DNA of 51,988 nt from a bacterium. GTDB taxonomy: Bacteria; Patescibacteriota; Saccharimonadia; Saccharimonadales; Saccharimonadaceae. Each line of letters starts with the position of its first letter. The stretch's first letter is position 1. Shown one piece after another: positions 17,101-24,035 of this stretch. Location of the stretch: the NCBI GenBank assembly GCA_030530385.1, contig JAUMVB010000004.1, forward strand, positions 1 through 51,988, written 5' to 3'. Below the pieces are notes generated by a model that saw only the letters and a list, made by a program, of their open reading frames with translations, had not been told where the DNA came from and did not search any database. The translations under genes were made by a program, and so were the position numbers.

Positions 17101-17526
17101 ATGGCAAAGAAAGTTATTGGAAATTTGAAACTTCGAATTCCGGCTGGTCGTGCAACAGCAGGTCCTCCAGTTGGTTCAACACTTGGTCAGTGGGGGCTAA
17201 ATATGATGGATTTTATCAATCCGTTCAACGAAGCAACCAAAGACATGATGGGTAAAGACGTAATTGTTCACCTTCAAGTTTTTGAAGACCGAACATTCGC
17301 ATGGAAATCACTCGGTCAACCAGTTGATGATATGATTCGCGACCGAGCAGGCATTCAAAAGGGCGCCAGTAATTCAAAAACCAACAAAGTTGGTAAAATT
17401 ACAAAAGCTCAATTGCAAGAAATTGCTGAAGCTAAAATGGAACACCTGAATGCTGTTTCAATTGAAGGCGCAATGAAGACTATCGCCGGTTCAGCTCGAT
17501 CAATGGGCGTTGAAATCGTAGAATAA
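17101..17526 (+). CDS. rplK: 50S ribosomal protein L11
   Basis: GTPase-associated-centre protein binding 23S helices 43/44. 141 aa, standard. The N-terminal domain carries LRIPAGRATAGPPVGSTLGQ (about 12-31), the conserved factor-binding loop; the C-terminal rRNA-binding domain has KITKAQLQEIAEAKM and the final GSARSMGVEIVE. It has its own promoter and its own terminator, and rplA (L1) does not follow as it does in most bacteria. Confidence 0.97.
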   Translation: MAKKVIGNLKLRIPAGRATAGPPVGSTLGQWGLNMMDFINPFNEATKDMMGKDVIVHLQVFEDRTFAWKSLGQPVDDMIRDRAGIQKGASNSKTNKVGKITKAQLQEIAEAKMEHLNAVSIEGAMKTIAGSARSMGVEIVE

Positions 17527-17531
17527 ATAAT

Positions 17532-17564
17532 AAATCTCGTTCAATTTCTGAGCGAGATTTTACT
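17532..17564 (+). terminator. Rho-independent terminator of rplK
   Basis: AAATCTCG (17532-17539) pairs with CGAGATTT (17553-17560), extended by three inner pairs; a T-rich tail follows. Confidence 0.85.
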
Positions 17565-17594
17565 TTTCTTGATGTTTATTTTTAACCTATAAAA

Positions 17595-17603
17595 TGATAT
17601 AAT
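17595..17603 (+). promoter_or_regulatory. Extended -10 promoter, predicted leaderless start
   Basis: TGaTATAAT, a perfect extended -10, ends 7 nt before ATG 17611. Confidence 0.7.
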
Positions 17604-17610
17604 ATCACAA

Positions 17611-18426
17611 ATGCTAGACAAAATTCTTCATAAAAATCTAAAAATCCCCTATCTACTGAATTTCAAGACCTTACGTTCAGGTCGGCAGTCAAAAGGCACA
17701 ATAATTTTCTTGCACGGAATTGCGAGCTCTCTTGGAGTATGGAAGGATGCGATAAATGAAATAGGCGACAATTTTGATATTTTAACCGTAGATCTGATTG
17801 GGCACGGACATTCTCCGTCTCCAGAGTGGCATGGTTCGCAAACTTTGTCCGCGCAAGCTCGGGCTGTAGCAAGAACTATGCTGCACACTAGAAGTATTAA
17901 AAAACCAATTTTTATAGTTGGTCACAGCATGGGATCGTTAGTCGCGGTAGAATTCGCCAAAAAATATCCATTTCTCGTTAATCAAATCATACTTCTTTCG
18001 CCGCCAATTTATCGCGAAAAGCCAAGCAAGCAGATCGCTCAAGAAAGGCTACTTAAAAAAGGCTATCAAGATATAGTCGAGAATCCAGAGAAGTCATTTG
18101 ATTTTGTGAATCTAGTAATAAAAATGGGGTTAGTAGATGTTAAACCTATCAAAGACACTAAATATTTTGATAATTTAAGAGAAAGTTTACAAACAGCAAT
18201 TGTTGAACAAGATACATACGCAGTCCTCTCTAAAATAAAAACTCGAACTAAAATAATCTACGGTGCACTTGATCCAGTTGTAATAGGTAGAACAATTCGC
18301 AATCTAGGTAGAAAAAACCCCAATATTACAACTACACGAGTGTTAGCAAGTCACGATCCAACAAAAACAATGATCAAAGAAGCTCATAAATCAATTAATA
18401 AATTCATAAAGGAGAAAAATGGCTAA
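17611..18426 (+). CDS. Alpha/beta-hydrolase
   Basis: 271 aa single-domain alpha/beta-hydrolase. The oxyanion segment FLHGIASS is at 33-40; the nucleophile elbow GHSMGS is at 104-109 (S106); the likely acid is D221 in YGALDPV; H248 (ASHDP) is the candidate catalytic histidine. No signal peptide, so cytoplasmic. Substrate cannot be told; esterase or acyl-transfer activity is typical of the family. First gene of an operon: its end overlaps trpS by 8 nt. Confidence 0.88.
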   Translation: MLDKILHKNLKIPYLLNFKTLRSGRQSKGTIIFLHGIASSLGVWKDAINEIGDNFDILTVDLIGHGHSPSPEWHGSQTLSAQARAVARTMLHTRSIKKPIFIVGHSMGSLVAVEFAKKYPFLVNQIILLSPPIYREKPSKQIAQERLLKKGYQDIVENPEKSFDFVNLVIKMGLVDVKPIKDTKYFDNLRESLQTAIVEQDTYAVLSKIKTRTKIIYGALDPVVIGRTIRNLGRKNPNITTTRVLASHDPTKTMIKEAHKSINKFIKEKNG

Positions 18427-19450
18427 AAAAATTATTTTAACCGGAGATCGACCAACTGGGCGGTTACACCTTGGTCATTACGTTGGTTCACTTAAAAATA
18501 GAGTAGAGCTTCAAAATTCAGGTGAGTTCGAAACTTTTATCATGATTGCAGATGCTCAGGCGCTCACCGACAATGCTAAAAACCCAGAAAAAGTGCGTCA
18601 AAATGTACTTGAGGTTGCGCTCGATTATTTAGCTGTTGGAATCAACCCAACGAAAAGCACTATTTTTATCCAGAGCCAAATTCCAGAATTGCCCGAGCTC
18701 GCAATGTTCTACGCAAATCTCGTTTCGATTGCTCGCCTCGAGAGGAATCCGACCGTAAAAACTGAAATTAAGCAAAAAAACTTCGGCGAAGGAGTCCCAA
18801 GCGGATTTGTGTTTTATCCTATCTCTCAAGCGGCCGATATTACAGCTTTTAAAGCGACTCACGTTCCCGCAGGTGAAGATCAAGCGCCAATGATTGAACT
18901 AACTCGTGAAATCGTCCGTTCATTTAATCAAACATATCAGCAAGATGTATTGATTGAGCCAGAAATGATTTTAGCTAGCGAAGAGCTAGAGCGTCGTTTG
19001 CCGGGAATTACAGGCATGAATGATAAAATGAGTAAAAGCCTCAATAACGGTATTTATTTGAGCGACACTTACGAAGAAATGCGCGATAAGGTAATGAAAA
19101 TGTACACCGACCCCAATCACATTCATGTTGAAGATCCTGGAAAAATTGAAGGCAATGTAGTGTTTGCCTATCTTGATGTATTCGCAAGAGACAAAAATAA
19201 GGTTGCCGAATTAAAACAGCAATATCAGCAAGGTGGTTTAGGTGATGTAGCTGTTAAGCGATATCTAATAGAGGAACTTGATATCGTCCTAAAGCCAATC
19301 CGTGAGCGTCGAGCTGAGCTAGCAAAAAATCCAGATGCTATCTATGACATTTTACGCCAAGGAACAGATCGAGCGAAAAATGTTGCCGCACAGACTTTGG
19401 AGGAAGTTAAAAGCGTGATGAAGATTAATTATTTCGAGGGCGAGAATTAA
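18419..19450 (+). CDS. trpS: Tryptophanyl-tRNA synthetase
   Basis: Class Ic synthetase charging tRNA-Trp. 343 aa, typical. The HIGH-type motif is seen as [12 protein letters not shown] near residues 14-25, the KMSKS loop is present as NDKMSKS, and the C-terminal anticodon-binding region follows. GGAG in the tail of the preceding gene (AAAGGAGAAAAATG) provides its ribosome binding site. It abuts the downstream pseudouridine synthase with no gap. Its substrate tRNA-Trp(CCA) lies at 29470-29545. Confidence 0.96.
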   Translation: MAKKIILTGDRPTGRLHLGHYVGSLKNRVELQNSGEFETFIMIADAQALTDNAKNPEKVRQNVLEVALDYLAVGINPTKSTIFIQSQIPELPELAMFYANLVSIARLERNPTVKTEIKQKNFGEGVPSGFVFYPISQAADITAFKATHVPAGEDQAPMIELTREIVRSFNQTYQQDVLIEPEMILASEELERRLPGITGMNDKMSKSLNNGIYLSDTYEEMRDKVMKMYTDPNHIHVEDPGKIEGNVVFAYLDVFARDKNKVAELKQQYQQGGLGDVAVKRYLIEELDIVLKPIRERRAELAKNPDAIYDILRQGTDRAKNVAAQTLEEVKSVMKINYFEGEN

Positions 19451-20641
19451 ATGGCAAAGTTTAATTCGAGCGATATTCTAAAGATATTACGAAAATTTAA
19501 AATCGCTAGCGATAATCATGTGCCGCGCAATATTGAAGAGCTCAAAAAAAGTACACCCGACGAATTCTCGGAGATTTTTAGTTTTAAATTTTTAGGTGAT
19601 AAATTTTTCGTAATCAATGACGGAACGGCCGAAGATGATGAATTTTATATATTGGAATTATTACGCCAAAATTATGGTGAGCTTGAAGGTAAAATAATTG
19701 AAAATCCTCAAGATGATCTCAAAAGCTTCGCGATGCCTTTTGAAGGTAAGGATATTTATTTATTCCGTATCATACCAAGTAAAATTCGCCTCGACGTAGC
19801 TCTAAAAGAAAAATATCCAGAGCTTTCACGAGCGTCAATTCAGAAATACATAAAAAACGGTTTTGTTAAGATTAATAATAGCCCCGCGGATAAACCTAGA
19901 ATTTTAGTTTCTAGAGAAGATAAAATTAGTCTTGATATCCCGGAAAAAACTAGCAAGCAGATCAATTTTACAATTATTTTTGAAGACAAAAATGTAATCG
20001 TGATCAATAAACCTCAAGGAATATTAACTCATTCTAAAGGTGTTCTGAATGATGAATTTACCGTGGCCGATTTCTTTAAGACACACGGATCGAATTTTGC
20101 AAATAATACCAACCGCATTGGAATTGTCCACCGGCTAGATCGAGAAACATCTGGCGTAATTATCGGCGCTAAAAATGAATCTTCTGCAAAAAAACTCCAA
20201 AAACAATTTAGTGAACGGACTACTAAAAAAACTTATTTTGCGATAGTAAAGGGATCCTTGAATCCTAAAAAGGCACTTATCAATCTGCCAATTGCGCGCA
20301 ATAATTCTGCGCCAAGCACTTTTATAGTTAGCCCAAAAGGCAAGCCAGCTCAGACTAAATACGAGGTTATTAGTGAAAATAATCGTTATTCATTAGTGAA
20401 GCTCACTCCCAAGACTGGTCGGACGCACCAATTGCGTGTTCATATGAATTATATTGGCCATCCAATTTTAGGCGACAAAGTTTACGATAAAAATATCACT
20501 AAAGACGAGAGTAATGAACGAATGTTCCTTCATGCAGAGAGTCTAGAAATTACGATTCCGCCAAAGACTAGTGAGAAAGATTCCCAACGCAAAATTTTTA
20601 GGGCGACACTGCCAAAAGAATTTAAAGATAAAATCCAATGA
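19451..20641 (+). CDS. RluA-family pseudouridine synthase with N-terminal extension
   Basis: 396 aa, against about 300-330 for RluD/RluC relatives. Residues 1 to about 108 match nothing I recognise: charged, soluble, with a possible helix-strand fold. An S4 RNA-binding domain follows (about 111-165, RLDVALKEKYPELSRASIQKYI). The catalytic domain has VINKPQGILTH and HRLDRETSG (catalytic D230), then GRTHQLRVHMNYIGHPILGD. It should isomerise specific uridines in 23S rRNA or tRNA; the extension may set specificity. It begins right after the trpS stop and overlaps the next gene (ATGA). Confidence 0.9.
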   Translation: MAKFNSSDILKILRKFKIASDNHVPRNIEELKKSTPDEFSEIFSFKFLGDKFFVINDGTAEDDEFYILELLRQNYGELEGKIIENPQDDLKSFAMPFEGKDIYLFRIIPSKIRLDVALKEKYPELSRASIQKYIKNGFVKINNSPADKPRILVSREDKISLDIPEKTSKQINFTIIFEDKNVIVINKPQGILTHSKGVLNDEFTVADFFKTHGSNFANNTNRIGIVHRLDRETSGVIIGAKNESSAKKLQKQFSERTTKKTYFAIVKGSLNPKKALINLPIARNNSAPSTFIVSPKGKPAQTKYEVISENNRYSLVKLTPKTGRTHQLRVHMNYIGHPILGDKVYDKNITKDESNERMFLHAESLEITIPPKTSEKDSQRKIFRATLPKEFKDKIQ

Positions 20642-21435
20642 ATGAAGATTTTTTGAAATCCACTGTTTTAAACTCACACGCAGTAATTTTAGAAATTCCG
20701 CACGGGTTCGGTTTTGAATTCGCCAAAAAGAAGCTAGACATACCTAAAAAATCAGAGATATTAGATATCCTTCCGCGTATCCACGACAAGCAAAAAACTG
20801 AAACTATCAACGTCGAAGATATTGAAGATCTCCAAAAGAAAATGCGCGTCAAAAATCGCACTCAACAGTTTTTAATTTTTCATAATGCCGAAAAAATGAA
20901 TGAACAAGCTCAAAATAAGTTTTTGAAACTTCTCGAAGAGCCACGACAAAATTTACATTTTATTTTAATGACGAATTCCGTGGAGTCGCTCCTTTTGACC
21001 GTTCGATCACGCGCGCAGAAAATTAGAATCCCGCCAATCTCACGTAATGAATCTATTAAAATTCTTAAAAAGTACAAATTATATGAAAAACAGATTAGCC
21101 AAATAATCTTTTTAGCAGATGGCCTGCCCGCCGAATTACAAAAATTAGCTTCCGACAAAAAATATCTTAAGCAAAAAATCGAGTCAGTTGAAATTGCTAA
21201 AAAATGGCTAAGTGGTTCAAAATTCGACAAGCTAGTTACCGCTAATTACTTCAAAACAGACAGGGAAAAAGTACTCAGCTTCATAGAGCAATGCTTGAAT
21301 ATTCTGCGAGCCACAACAAATCAGAAAACAGCCGCACAAAACACAAAAGAGCTAAAAAAACTATTGGCTTGCTATTATAAAATTCAGCAAAACGGAAATA
21401 TTAGATTGAATTTACTTAGCCTAATTTTGAATTGA
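20638..21435 (+). CDS. DNA polymerase III delta-prime-like clamp-loader subunit
   Basis: 265 aa. The segment FLIFHNAEKMNEQAQNKFLKLLEEP followed by FILMTNSVESLLLTVRSRAQ is the conserved AAA+ delta-prime/gamma core (about 80-125). The Walker A P-loop is absent, as expected for an ATPase-dead stator subunit. It is shorter than HolB of E. coli (334 aa) and the N-terminal region is degenerate. The start overlaps the previous stop by 4 nt. An unspecified AAA+ fragment is the alternative, but the motif order favours delta-prime. Confidence 0.8.
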   Translation: MNEDFLKSTVLNSHAVILEIPHGFGFEFAKKKLDIPKKSEILDILPRIHDKQKTETINVEDIEDLQKKMRVKNRTQQFLIFHNAEKMNEQAQNKFLKLLEEPRQNLHFILMTNSVESLLLTVRSRAQKIRIPPISRNESIKILKKYKLYEKQISQIIFLADGLPAELQKLASDKKYLKQKIESVEIAKKWLSGSKFDKLVTANYFKTDREKVLSFIEQCLNILRATTNQKTAAQNTKELKKLLACYYKIQQNGNIRLNLLSLILN

Positions 21436-21445
21436 TAATGCTTTG

Positions 21446-21454
21446 TGATATAAT
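21446..21454 (+). promoter_or_regulatory. Extended -10 promoter, predicted leaderless start
   Basis: TGaTATAAT ends 6 nt before ATG 21461; it lies just after the delta-prime stop. Confidence 0.65.
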
Positions 21455-21460
21455 TTAATT

Positions 21461-22114
21461 ATGTATGTTGTAATTTTATTCCTCATTTTAGCGGGATATA
21501 TTCTTTGGAAAAAACCAGAACAGACAAGGTCTAAACTTCCAGACAATCTTTCATCGAAGCTAGATAAACTTTGGCGAGCAGCTCAAGAAGCAATTATTGA
21601 TAAAAAATACCTTCGCGCTGAAAAAATTCTTTTAACAATCTTACGATTCGACGAGCGAAATGCTACCGCCTATAATCGGCTCGGGATAATTTACGCCGGA
21701 CAAAAGAACTTCGAAGAGGCAATTGAGTGTTTCGAAATCGCGCAAAGCCTTGAATCTTCGCCATCTAGCCTTCATAACGTCGGTTTAATTTATCTAGAGA
21801 CTCAGGATTATCGCAAAGCGGCATTAGCTTTCGAGCAGGCTCTGGAGCTTGAAAATAACCTGCCTACGCGCTATGTGGCCTACGCTAAGGCACTAGAAAG
21901 CTTAAAAGAATATAAAACTGCCGCTCAAGCTCTAGAAAAAGCTATTGAGCTTGATAACAGGCCGCAAATTTTACGGCTACTTGGTTCAATCTATCTTAAA
22001 GCTGGAGAAACAGAGAAAGCCCAAGAAATTAAAGCTAAGCTCGACGAAGTTAAAGCCAATCGGAAAGTTATTCGCCAAAATCGCTTAGATCAATCATCAA
22101 TCAAAAAAATCTAA
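21461..22114 (+). CDS. Membrane-anchored TPR protein
   Basis: 217 aa. An N-terminal hydrophobic helix (about 1-15) is followed by at least four tetratricopeptide repeats (about 37-190), seen as repeated A-x-x-x-A-Y-x-x-L-G and F-x-x-A-L-x-L patterns (for example AFEQALELENN and ALEKAIELDNR). The repeat domain probably faces the cytoplasm and mediates protein contacts. No enzymatic domain. Short hydrophobic end plus TPRs resembles YciM/LapB-type layout, but without the rubredoxin domain, so no specific name is given. Transcribed from its own promoter and ended by a strong hairpin. Confidence 0.8.
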   Translation: MYVVILFLILAGYILWKKPEQTRSKLPDNLSSKLDKLWRAAQEAIIDKKYLRAEKILLTILRFDERNATAYNRLGIIYAGQKNFEEAIECFEIAQSLESSPSSLHNVGLIYLETQDYRKAALAFEQALELENNLPTRYVAYAKALESLKEYKTAAQALEKAIELDNRPQILRLLGSIYLKAGETEKAQEIKAKLDEVKANRKVIRQNRLDQSSIKKI

Positions 22115-22140
22115 TCAGCTCAAAAAGCTGATTTTATTTT
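22113..22140 (+). terminator. Rho-independent terminator of the TPR gene
   Basis: AATCAGCT (22113-22120) pairs with AGCTGATT (22126-22133), followed by TTTATTTT. Confidence 0.85.
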
Positions 22141-22144
22141 ATAT

Positions 22145-22174
22145 AAAAAGAACTCCCAAGCGGGAGAACTTTTT
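22145..22174 (-). terminator. Terminator of rpmG
   Basis: CTCCC/GGGAG core with outer AAAAAG/CTTTTT pairing across a 2x2 internal loop. It lies directly beyond the rpmG stop and has T-runs on both strands. Confidence 0.7.
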
Positions 22175-22380
22175 TAGCCTTTGCGTGGCTTAACTTCGTT
22201 TCGGCCGAGGGATTTTTTAGTCTCGGTGAAAACTTCGTGCTTTCGGGTTTTTGGGTTATATTTTCGCAAAGAAAGCTTTTCAGGAGTGTTCTGAGTATTC
22301 TTGCGAGTGTAGTATAATCGTTGACCAGTAGCTTCGCTAACTAATCCGATAATCTTTCGTTTCGTATTCTTTTTTGCCAT
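22174..22380 (-). CDS. rpmG: 50S ribosomal protein L33, cysteine-free type
   Basis: 68 aa from the ATG at 22380 (MAKKNTKRKIIGLVSEATGQ). The longer frame from 22425 overruns a normal start and is not used. The family pattern is TGQRLYYTRKNTQN, then KLSLRKYNPKTRKHEVF. None of the four zinc-binding cysteines is present, so this is the C-minus type. The tail ETKKSLGRNEVKPRKG makes it somewhat longer than the usual 49-55 aa. AAGAGAGA lies before the start. Confidence 0.92.
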   Translation of the reverse strand: MAKKNTKRKIIGLVSEATGQRLYYTRKNTQNTPEKLSLRKYNPKTRKHEVFTETKKSLGRNEVKPRKG

Positions 22381-22415
22381 AATCTCTCTTAAATTAATAT
22401 TTACAATTCTTAACC

Positions 22416-22424
22416 ATTCTATCA
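22416..22424 (-). promoter_or_regulatory. Extended -10 promoter of rpmG
   Basis: Minus-strand TGaTAGAAT; predicted leader of about 30 nt before the ATG at 22380. Confidence 0.55.
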
Positions 22425-22500
22425 CAACAAAAAGATAAAATCAAGTTATTTTATTAGCAATAATTACTTTCAATCATAAAATAAATACATCATCTAAACA

Positions 22501-22528
22501 TTGACTAACAGCGGTAAAATAATAATAT
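22501..22528 (+). promoter_or_regulatory. Possible promoter of the orphan locus
   Basis: TTGACT (22501-22506), 16-nt spacer, TAATAT (22523-22528). It would give a leader of about 180 nt containing the two hairpins described next. Other AT-rich -10 candidates lie nearby. Confidence 0.35.
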
Positions 22529-22597
22529 AACAAAAATTGTATAGTTTAGACTTTAAGAGTATTTATAAATTGGCTACATATATCTTTTAATAACCAA

Positions 22598-22711
22598 TTT
22601 TTTGAGTAGTAATGAATCTATTTTTAATTAAAGTAGGTTTACTGCTGCTCAAAAAAGTAGCAACCAATGTGAGAAAAAATTCTCTTAATCTTACAGGGCA
22701 TTGGTAAGGAG
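22598..22711 (+). promoter_or_regulatory. Structured 5' leader with two hairpins ending at the ribosome binding site
   Basis: Hairpin 1: TTTTTTGAG (22598-22606) pairs perfectly with CTCAAAAAA (22648-22656), with AGTAA (22608-22612) pairing TTACT (22639-22643) inside. Hairpin 2: ACCAATG (22663-22669) pairs with CATTGGT (22699-22705), enclosing GAGAA/TTCTC. GGAG (22708-22711) starts 2 nt beyond hairpin 2. The arrangement could control access to the ribosome binding site. No known riboswitch class is recognised. Confidence 0.45.
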
Positions 22712-22717
22712 TATCTA

Positions 22718-23023
22718 ATGACAGTACTTACGCTATCTGAGGTTGAAAGCCTCTATAAAACAACACATTGTCATGAAACGGAAAATTGCTTTCTAGTACA
22801 TGATTATGGAAAGTACAAGCCTAATGTGACATTTGTGCTATCTAAGGATTTTCACCTAAATAAAGATAGGAAGCCAATAGATCCACTAAGCTATACAACA
22901 GATTCTAAAATAACAGACAATATGAATATTCCCTTTAATGGGGATGCTAATTTTATTTTTGGAGATTTCTGGATAAGCAAAAAAGGTAATAAGTGCTTTA
23001 AACCAGAAGATCCGCTAAAATAA
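22718..23023 (+). CDS. Orphan protein, 101 aa
   Basis: Not recognised. MTVLTLSEVESLYK start, then a mixed charged/aromatic sequence with three cysteines or so in the first half (HCHETENC) and WISKKGNKCFK near the end; no membrane helix or signal peptide. A clear GGAG lies 6 nt before the ATG, so translation is credible. It is the first of three consecutive coding-like stretches in three different frames (22718-23023, 23094-23360, 23344-23502). The set may be a small operon or a decayed longer gene. It lies in the gap between rpmG and tRNA-Thr, a typical place for acquired DNA. Confidence 0.55.
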   Translation: MTVLTLSEVESLYKTTHCHETENCFLVHDYGKYKPNVTFVLSKDFHLNKDRKPIDPLSYTTDSKITDNMNIPFNGDANFIFGDFWISKKGNKCFKPEDPLK

Positions 23024-23093
23024 ACATCTACTCATACGGGTAAGCTGAGGTGGAAGCTACAGCTACACTCGAGGAAACTATAGAGGAGAAAAA

Positions 23094-23360
23094 ATCAAAG
23101 GAGTCATATACTTCCATAGAGCCTCATCAAATACAGGAGGATCTGGGTATGATTATTATATTGTACCAGTACGTTTTAAAAATAAAATTTTTAACATCGG
23201 GCTACGCGAAGAGATTAGTAAATTAAACTACGAACGTAGAAAGGTGCACTCTATTCAAAGAAAGAGCTTGATTAGAGAAGCTGAGATTTTTCTTGACAGC
23301 ATACCGGAATCAGCTAGACAGAAGTCAAATTTCGAAGAAAGCCATGATGAAACCTCATGA
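23094..23360 (+). CDS. Coding-like frame with possible ATC start, or pseudogene segment
   Basis: The frame is open from 23049 (after a TGA at 23046) to the TGA at 23358-23360 but has no ATG, GTG or TTG in its first half. Its translation looks like real protein: IKGVIYFHRASSN, then GYDYYIVPVRFKNKIFNIGL, then a helical ERRKVHSIQRKSLIREAE. GAGGAG (23083-23088) stands 5 nt before an ATC codon at 23094, the ideal spacing for a non-canonical start giving 88 aa. The alternative is that it is a fragment of a broken gene. Function unknown. Confidence 0.4.
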   Translation: MKGVIYFHRASSNTGGSGYDYYIVPVRFKNKIFNIGLREEISKLNYERRKVHSIQRKSLIREAEIFLDSIPESARQKSNFEESHDETS

Positions 23361-23502
23361 CAGGCTTCATATGGATACTAATTACTTTGTATACGCAGGA
23401 AATAACCTGTACACAGAAAGTAACTTACAAAATCTAGAAGAAAAATATAAACATCTGACTAATGAGCTAGCAAAACAAGATTCTTTGATCTCATTAGTCT
23501 AG
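23344..23502 (+). CDS. Short orphan ORF, 52 aa
   Basis: Starts MMKPHDRLHMDTNYFVYAG and ends in a helical, charged stretch (NLEEKYKHLTNELAKQ) with coiled-coil character. It overlaps the preceding frame by 17 nt, and GAAGAAAG upstream is only a weak ribosome binding site. It may be a coupled gene or the C-terminal part of the preceding frame shifted by +1. A longer form from a TTG at 23293 is less likely. A strong terminator begins 17 nt after its stop, so the locus ends here. Confidence 0.4.
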   Translation: MMKPHDRLHMDTNYFVYAGNNLYTESNLQNLEEKYKHLTNELAKQDSLISLV

Positions 23503-23518
23503 AGTAAAATATAGTACA

Positions 23519-23545
23519 CCCTCGAATAAATATTCGAGGGTTTTG
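23519..23545 (+). terminator. Rho-independent terminator of the orphan locus
   Basis: Perfect 10-bp stem (23519-23528 with 23531-23540), 2-nt apparent loop, then TTTTGTT. Confidence 0.85.
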
Positions 23546-23593
23546 TTAAATATATAAAAGTAAGTAGCTGAATAGTTATATTTTAAAAATATT

Positions 23594-23669
23594 TGGAGCC
23601 ACGATCGGGGCTTGAACCCGAGACCTCATCCTTACCATGGATGCGCTCTACCAGCTGAGCTATCGCGGC
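23594..23669 (-). tRNA. tRNA-Thr (anticodon GGT)
   Basis: On the minus strand the acceptor GCCGCGA pairs with TCGTGGC (one G-T). The D-arm is GCTCAGCTGGTAGAGC; the anticodon stem CATCC/GGATG encloses ATGGTAA, giving GGT. The T-arm is present with GGTTCAAG. CCA is encoded at the 3' end (23594-23596), discriminator T. Flanks the orphan locus 22.5-23.5 kb. Confidence 0.96.
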
Positions 23670-23708
23670 GACAGTCCAATTATATCATACGAGATACAAA
23701 AATTGAAA

Positions 23709-23981
23709 CTATTTTTGTTTTTTAGAGGAGGGTTTTTTAGATAGCGAAAAGGTCTCAAGCAGAGCTACACCGATCACCCAAATAATTGAATTAACCAGAA
23801 AAAGACCAGACGCTAAAATTGACAAAAATATAATTAGATGGCCTAATCCCTGATTGATAAGACTAACTACACTCGCTACACAAAAGCTTGTTACAGCGAG
23901 AATAATATAAAACCTCTGCATTTTTATACGCTCATTTGTAGTCTCTAGGTATTTTGAAAATGTTTTTCGAAAATTATTCAT
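23709..23981 (-). CDS. Small two-helix membrane protein
   Basis: 90 aa, not assigned to a named family. Basic N-terminus (MNNFRKTFSKYLETTNERIK), two transmembrane helices (about 22-43 and 48-75), and a Ser/Lys-rich tail ending KKPSSKKQK. The minus-strand promoter TGgTATAAT (23988-23996) ends 6 nt before its ATG, so it is predicted leaderless. It lies between the glucan cluster and tRNA-Thr. Confidence 0.6.
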   Translation of the reverse strand: MNNFRKTFSKYLETTNERIKMQRFYIILAVTSFCVASVVSLINQGLGHLIIFLSILASGLFLVNSIIWVIGVALLETFSLSKKPSSKKQK

Positions 23982-23987
23982 AGCTTG

Positions 23988-23996
23988 ATTATACCA
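23988..23996 (-). promoter_or_regulatory. Extended -10 promoter, predicted leaderless start
   Basis: Minus-strand TGgTATAAT, 6 nt before the ATG at 23981. Confidence 0.65.
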
Positions 23997-24035
23997 TATT
24001 TATCTAGATAGGTCAATTTAATTCCGAAATAAGTT

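Noticed and set aside
22426-23560. CRISPR array or insertion sequence in the orphan region
   Set aside because: No regularly spaced repeats, no transposase-like sequence and no terminal inverted repeats were found.
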